Below are positions 62,574-64,000 of a stretch of 64,000 nt of DNA, in pieces. Positions within the stretch are counted from its first letter, which is position 1. Each line of letters opens with the position of its first letter. The notes below the pieces were generated by a model. The model was given only the letters and a program-made list of their open reading frames with translations. It had not been told where the DNA came from and searched no databases. Both the position numbers and the translations under genes were made by a program. The stretch is from Panax quinquefolius (taxonomy: Eukaryota > Streptophyta > Magnoliopsida > Apiales > Araliaceae): assembly GCA_020205615.1 (NCBI GenBank), contig CM035168.1:125746795-125810794 (forward strand). Reading direction: 5' to 3'.

Positions 62574-64000
62574 TCACCATACCTATACGCGTGAACGCGT
62601 TAAAGGACGGCAAAGAGAGAGAGCATAAAACTAATTAAATTAGTAAAAACATGTAGTAGTATTTTAAATTTGGGACACTTTTTGAGTTGTTTTTGGAAGG
62701 TAAGAAGGAGATAAAATGGAAAATTATATATTGGAATCATTGACATAAATATTATATCCGAAATTATTGATAATTATGTTATTTATTGAATATATATATA
62801 TATTATTGCATATTTATTAATTTATAAAATATGAGTTTTGGTCAAATGCATAATTTAATTAATTATATAAAGAGATATAGTATTTTTAAACTATAATTTT
62901 ATACTTGACCCTATTTCAATGGTAAAAATGAATAATTTTTATTAGAAAAATTAATACTTTAAGACTAAAGAGATACTAGCATTTTTATAAACTTTAAATA
63001 ACACTTTCTATACTTGACCCTTATTTCAATGGTACAATAATGGGTGAACCAAAGTTATTAATTAATTGAATTGAATTAATCTTATTGTTATAACTAAATA
63101 TATTGAAAAAATATTTTTCTAAACCAAATTATGTATATATTGTACTAAATAACTGAAATGTAACCAAATTATCCTACCTACCTAAACACTCCCATTTTAA
63201 GTCGGCTCAAAAATCAAAATTAATACTCATCTTTCTGACTAAACTCGGGGCAGTGCACACACAATCTATACCACCACCGGTTCAACCAGTCGTACAGAAA
63301 TTGATAGACTAGATAAGAACAAGGACGACCGGCAATTGCCCGCGATGCCCGTGTATTCGGCTATTGGTTTGGAACAGTGGGCTGGGCTGGGCGGGGCGGG
63401 GCGGGGCGGGGCTCCTTCCTACAATTTGTCCCTCCCTATTTCATATTTTACCCATTCATTTTTAAATAAAAAATTAACATATTGAGTGGCAATTCATGAT
63501 CTGTTCTGTTATCTGTACAGTCAGTCATGTGCAATAAATGAAAGTTGATAAAATCCATGTAAAGAAAGACGCATTTAATTAATTAAATACTCCAAAATAT
63601 AAGTAGATATGTGTACACATGAATCACCATGTGTTGGGTGCTTCCATTTGGATTCCAAGAACTTTCCAACCTCTTTCATCCCATCTGTTAACTATTTCCT
63701 CCCATATAATTTTATTTTTGTGATTAAACCATAACATTTTAAATTTATTTAATATTATTAATATAACAGTATAATATATAACAAAATTTATTAATAATAA
63801 ATTTTTATAATTATATAAATTTTAAAATTTAATATAACGTTCTATATAATTAAAATATATATTTAATTTTGAAACCAAAACAACAAGTGCTTCCATTATT
63901 TATTTAGGTTAGTGTTAGTGTTAGTGTTAGTATCCCAAGGGGAATGGGAGTTTAATATTAATCCCCATTAGACTTAATACAAACAAGCTCAAGGGATTGT
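62574..64000. other. GAE upstream region
   Basis: AT-rich DNA without a supported gene. It holds an ACGCGTGAACGCGT palindrome-like word near 62587-62601, a GGGGC tandem run at 63379-63412 and a TTAGTG run at 63907-63932. Confidence 0.5.
63379..63412 (+). repeat. G-rich GGGCT/GGGGC tandem run (G-quadruplex potential)
   Basis: GGGCTGGGCTGGGC followed by four GGGGC units gives six to seven closely spaced G-runs on the plus strand, in an otherwise AT-rich region about 1 kb upstream of the GAE start. Confidence 0.85.

Noticed and set aside
63907..63932. Telomere-like repeat
   Set aside because: The unit is TTAGTG, only four copies, not the plant telomere unit TTTAGGG.

Overview
This is a nuclear plant (eudicot) window. 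The genes have many short GT-AG introns, the intergenic DNA is AT-rich, LTR retrotransposons and MITEs are abundant, and every recognisable protein is plant-like. The sequence alone does not fix the species; an asterid-type eudicot is a guess.

Host genes, left to right: (1) the 3' part of ATG18b, an autophagy PROPPIN (+, exons 203-3517, 5' end outside the window); (2) a TMEM208/DUF788 (SND2-like) ER membrane protein (-, 5100-8412, 173 aa); (3) an AFG1/LACE1-like mitochondrial AAA ATPase (+, 37871-42292, about 496 aa); (4) a TPR1/TTC1-like tetratricopeptide protein (-, 43813-47335, 266 aa); (5) a HAD-type 5'-nucleotidase family protein (+, 49433-58288, 553 aa); (6) a single-exon UDP-glucuronate 4-epimerase, GAE1-like (-, 61087-62382, 431 aa). 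Each spliced model was rebuilt from splice sites and phase continuity. The set ATG18b, TMEM208, AFG1, TPR1, GAE1 is, from memory, the same neighbourhood as Arabidopsis At4g30440-At4g30510, so this is a conserved microsyntenic block.

Between genes 2 and 3 the block has been expanded by about 28 kb. Its left part (8.7-13.8 kb) holds a hAT-type MITE with an 8-bp target duplication and a broken fragment of a CHIP E3 ubiquitin ligase gene that still has its splice sites. From 14.1 to 36.1 kb lies a nest of one Ty3/gypsy-like, non-autonomous LTR family. Element A (15050-23493, minus orientation, 2.4-kb LTRs, 5-bp target duplication TTATG) is inserted into an older, opposite-orientation relative B. 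A second minus-orientation relative C (24371-33256, 2.75-kb LTRs) follows, and then plus-orientation LTR fragments D/E. A and C carry only gag/zinc-knuckle and retropepsin remnants. No reverse transcriptase or integrase of their own is visible, but both have long tandem arrays: a 57-bp unit inside, and in C a 19-bp unit in U3.

The most notable observations are the structure of this LTR family, with internal satellite arrays and exchangeable U3 regions; sequence differences between copies that cluster at CG/CGGG sites (methylation decay or consensus-base error); a filler-DNA junction holding a copia integrase piece; a stop-free, frame-preserving 111-nt intron in the AFG1 gene; and a minimal 3-codon uORF just before the nucleotidase start. 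No undescribed biological system could be demonstrated.
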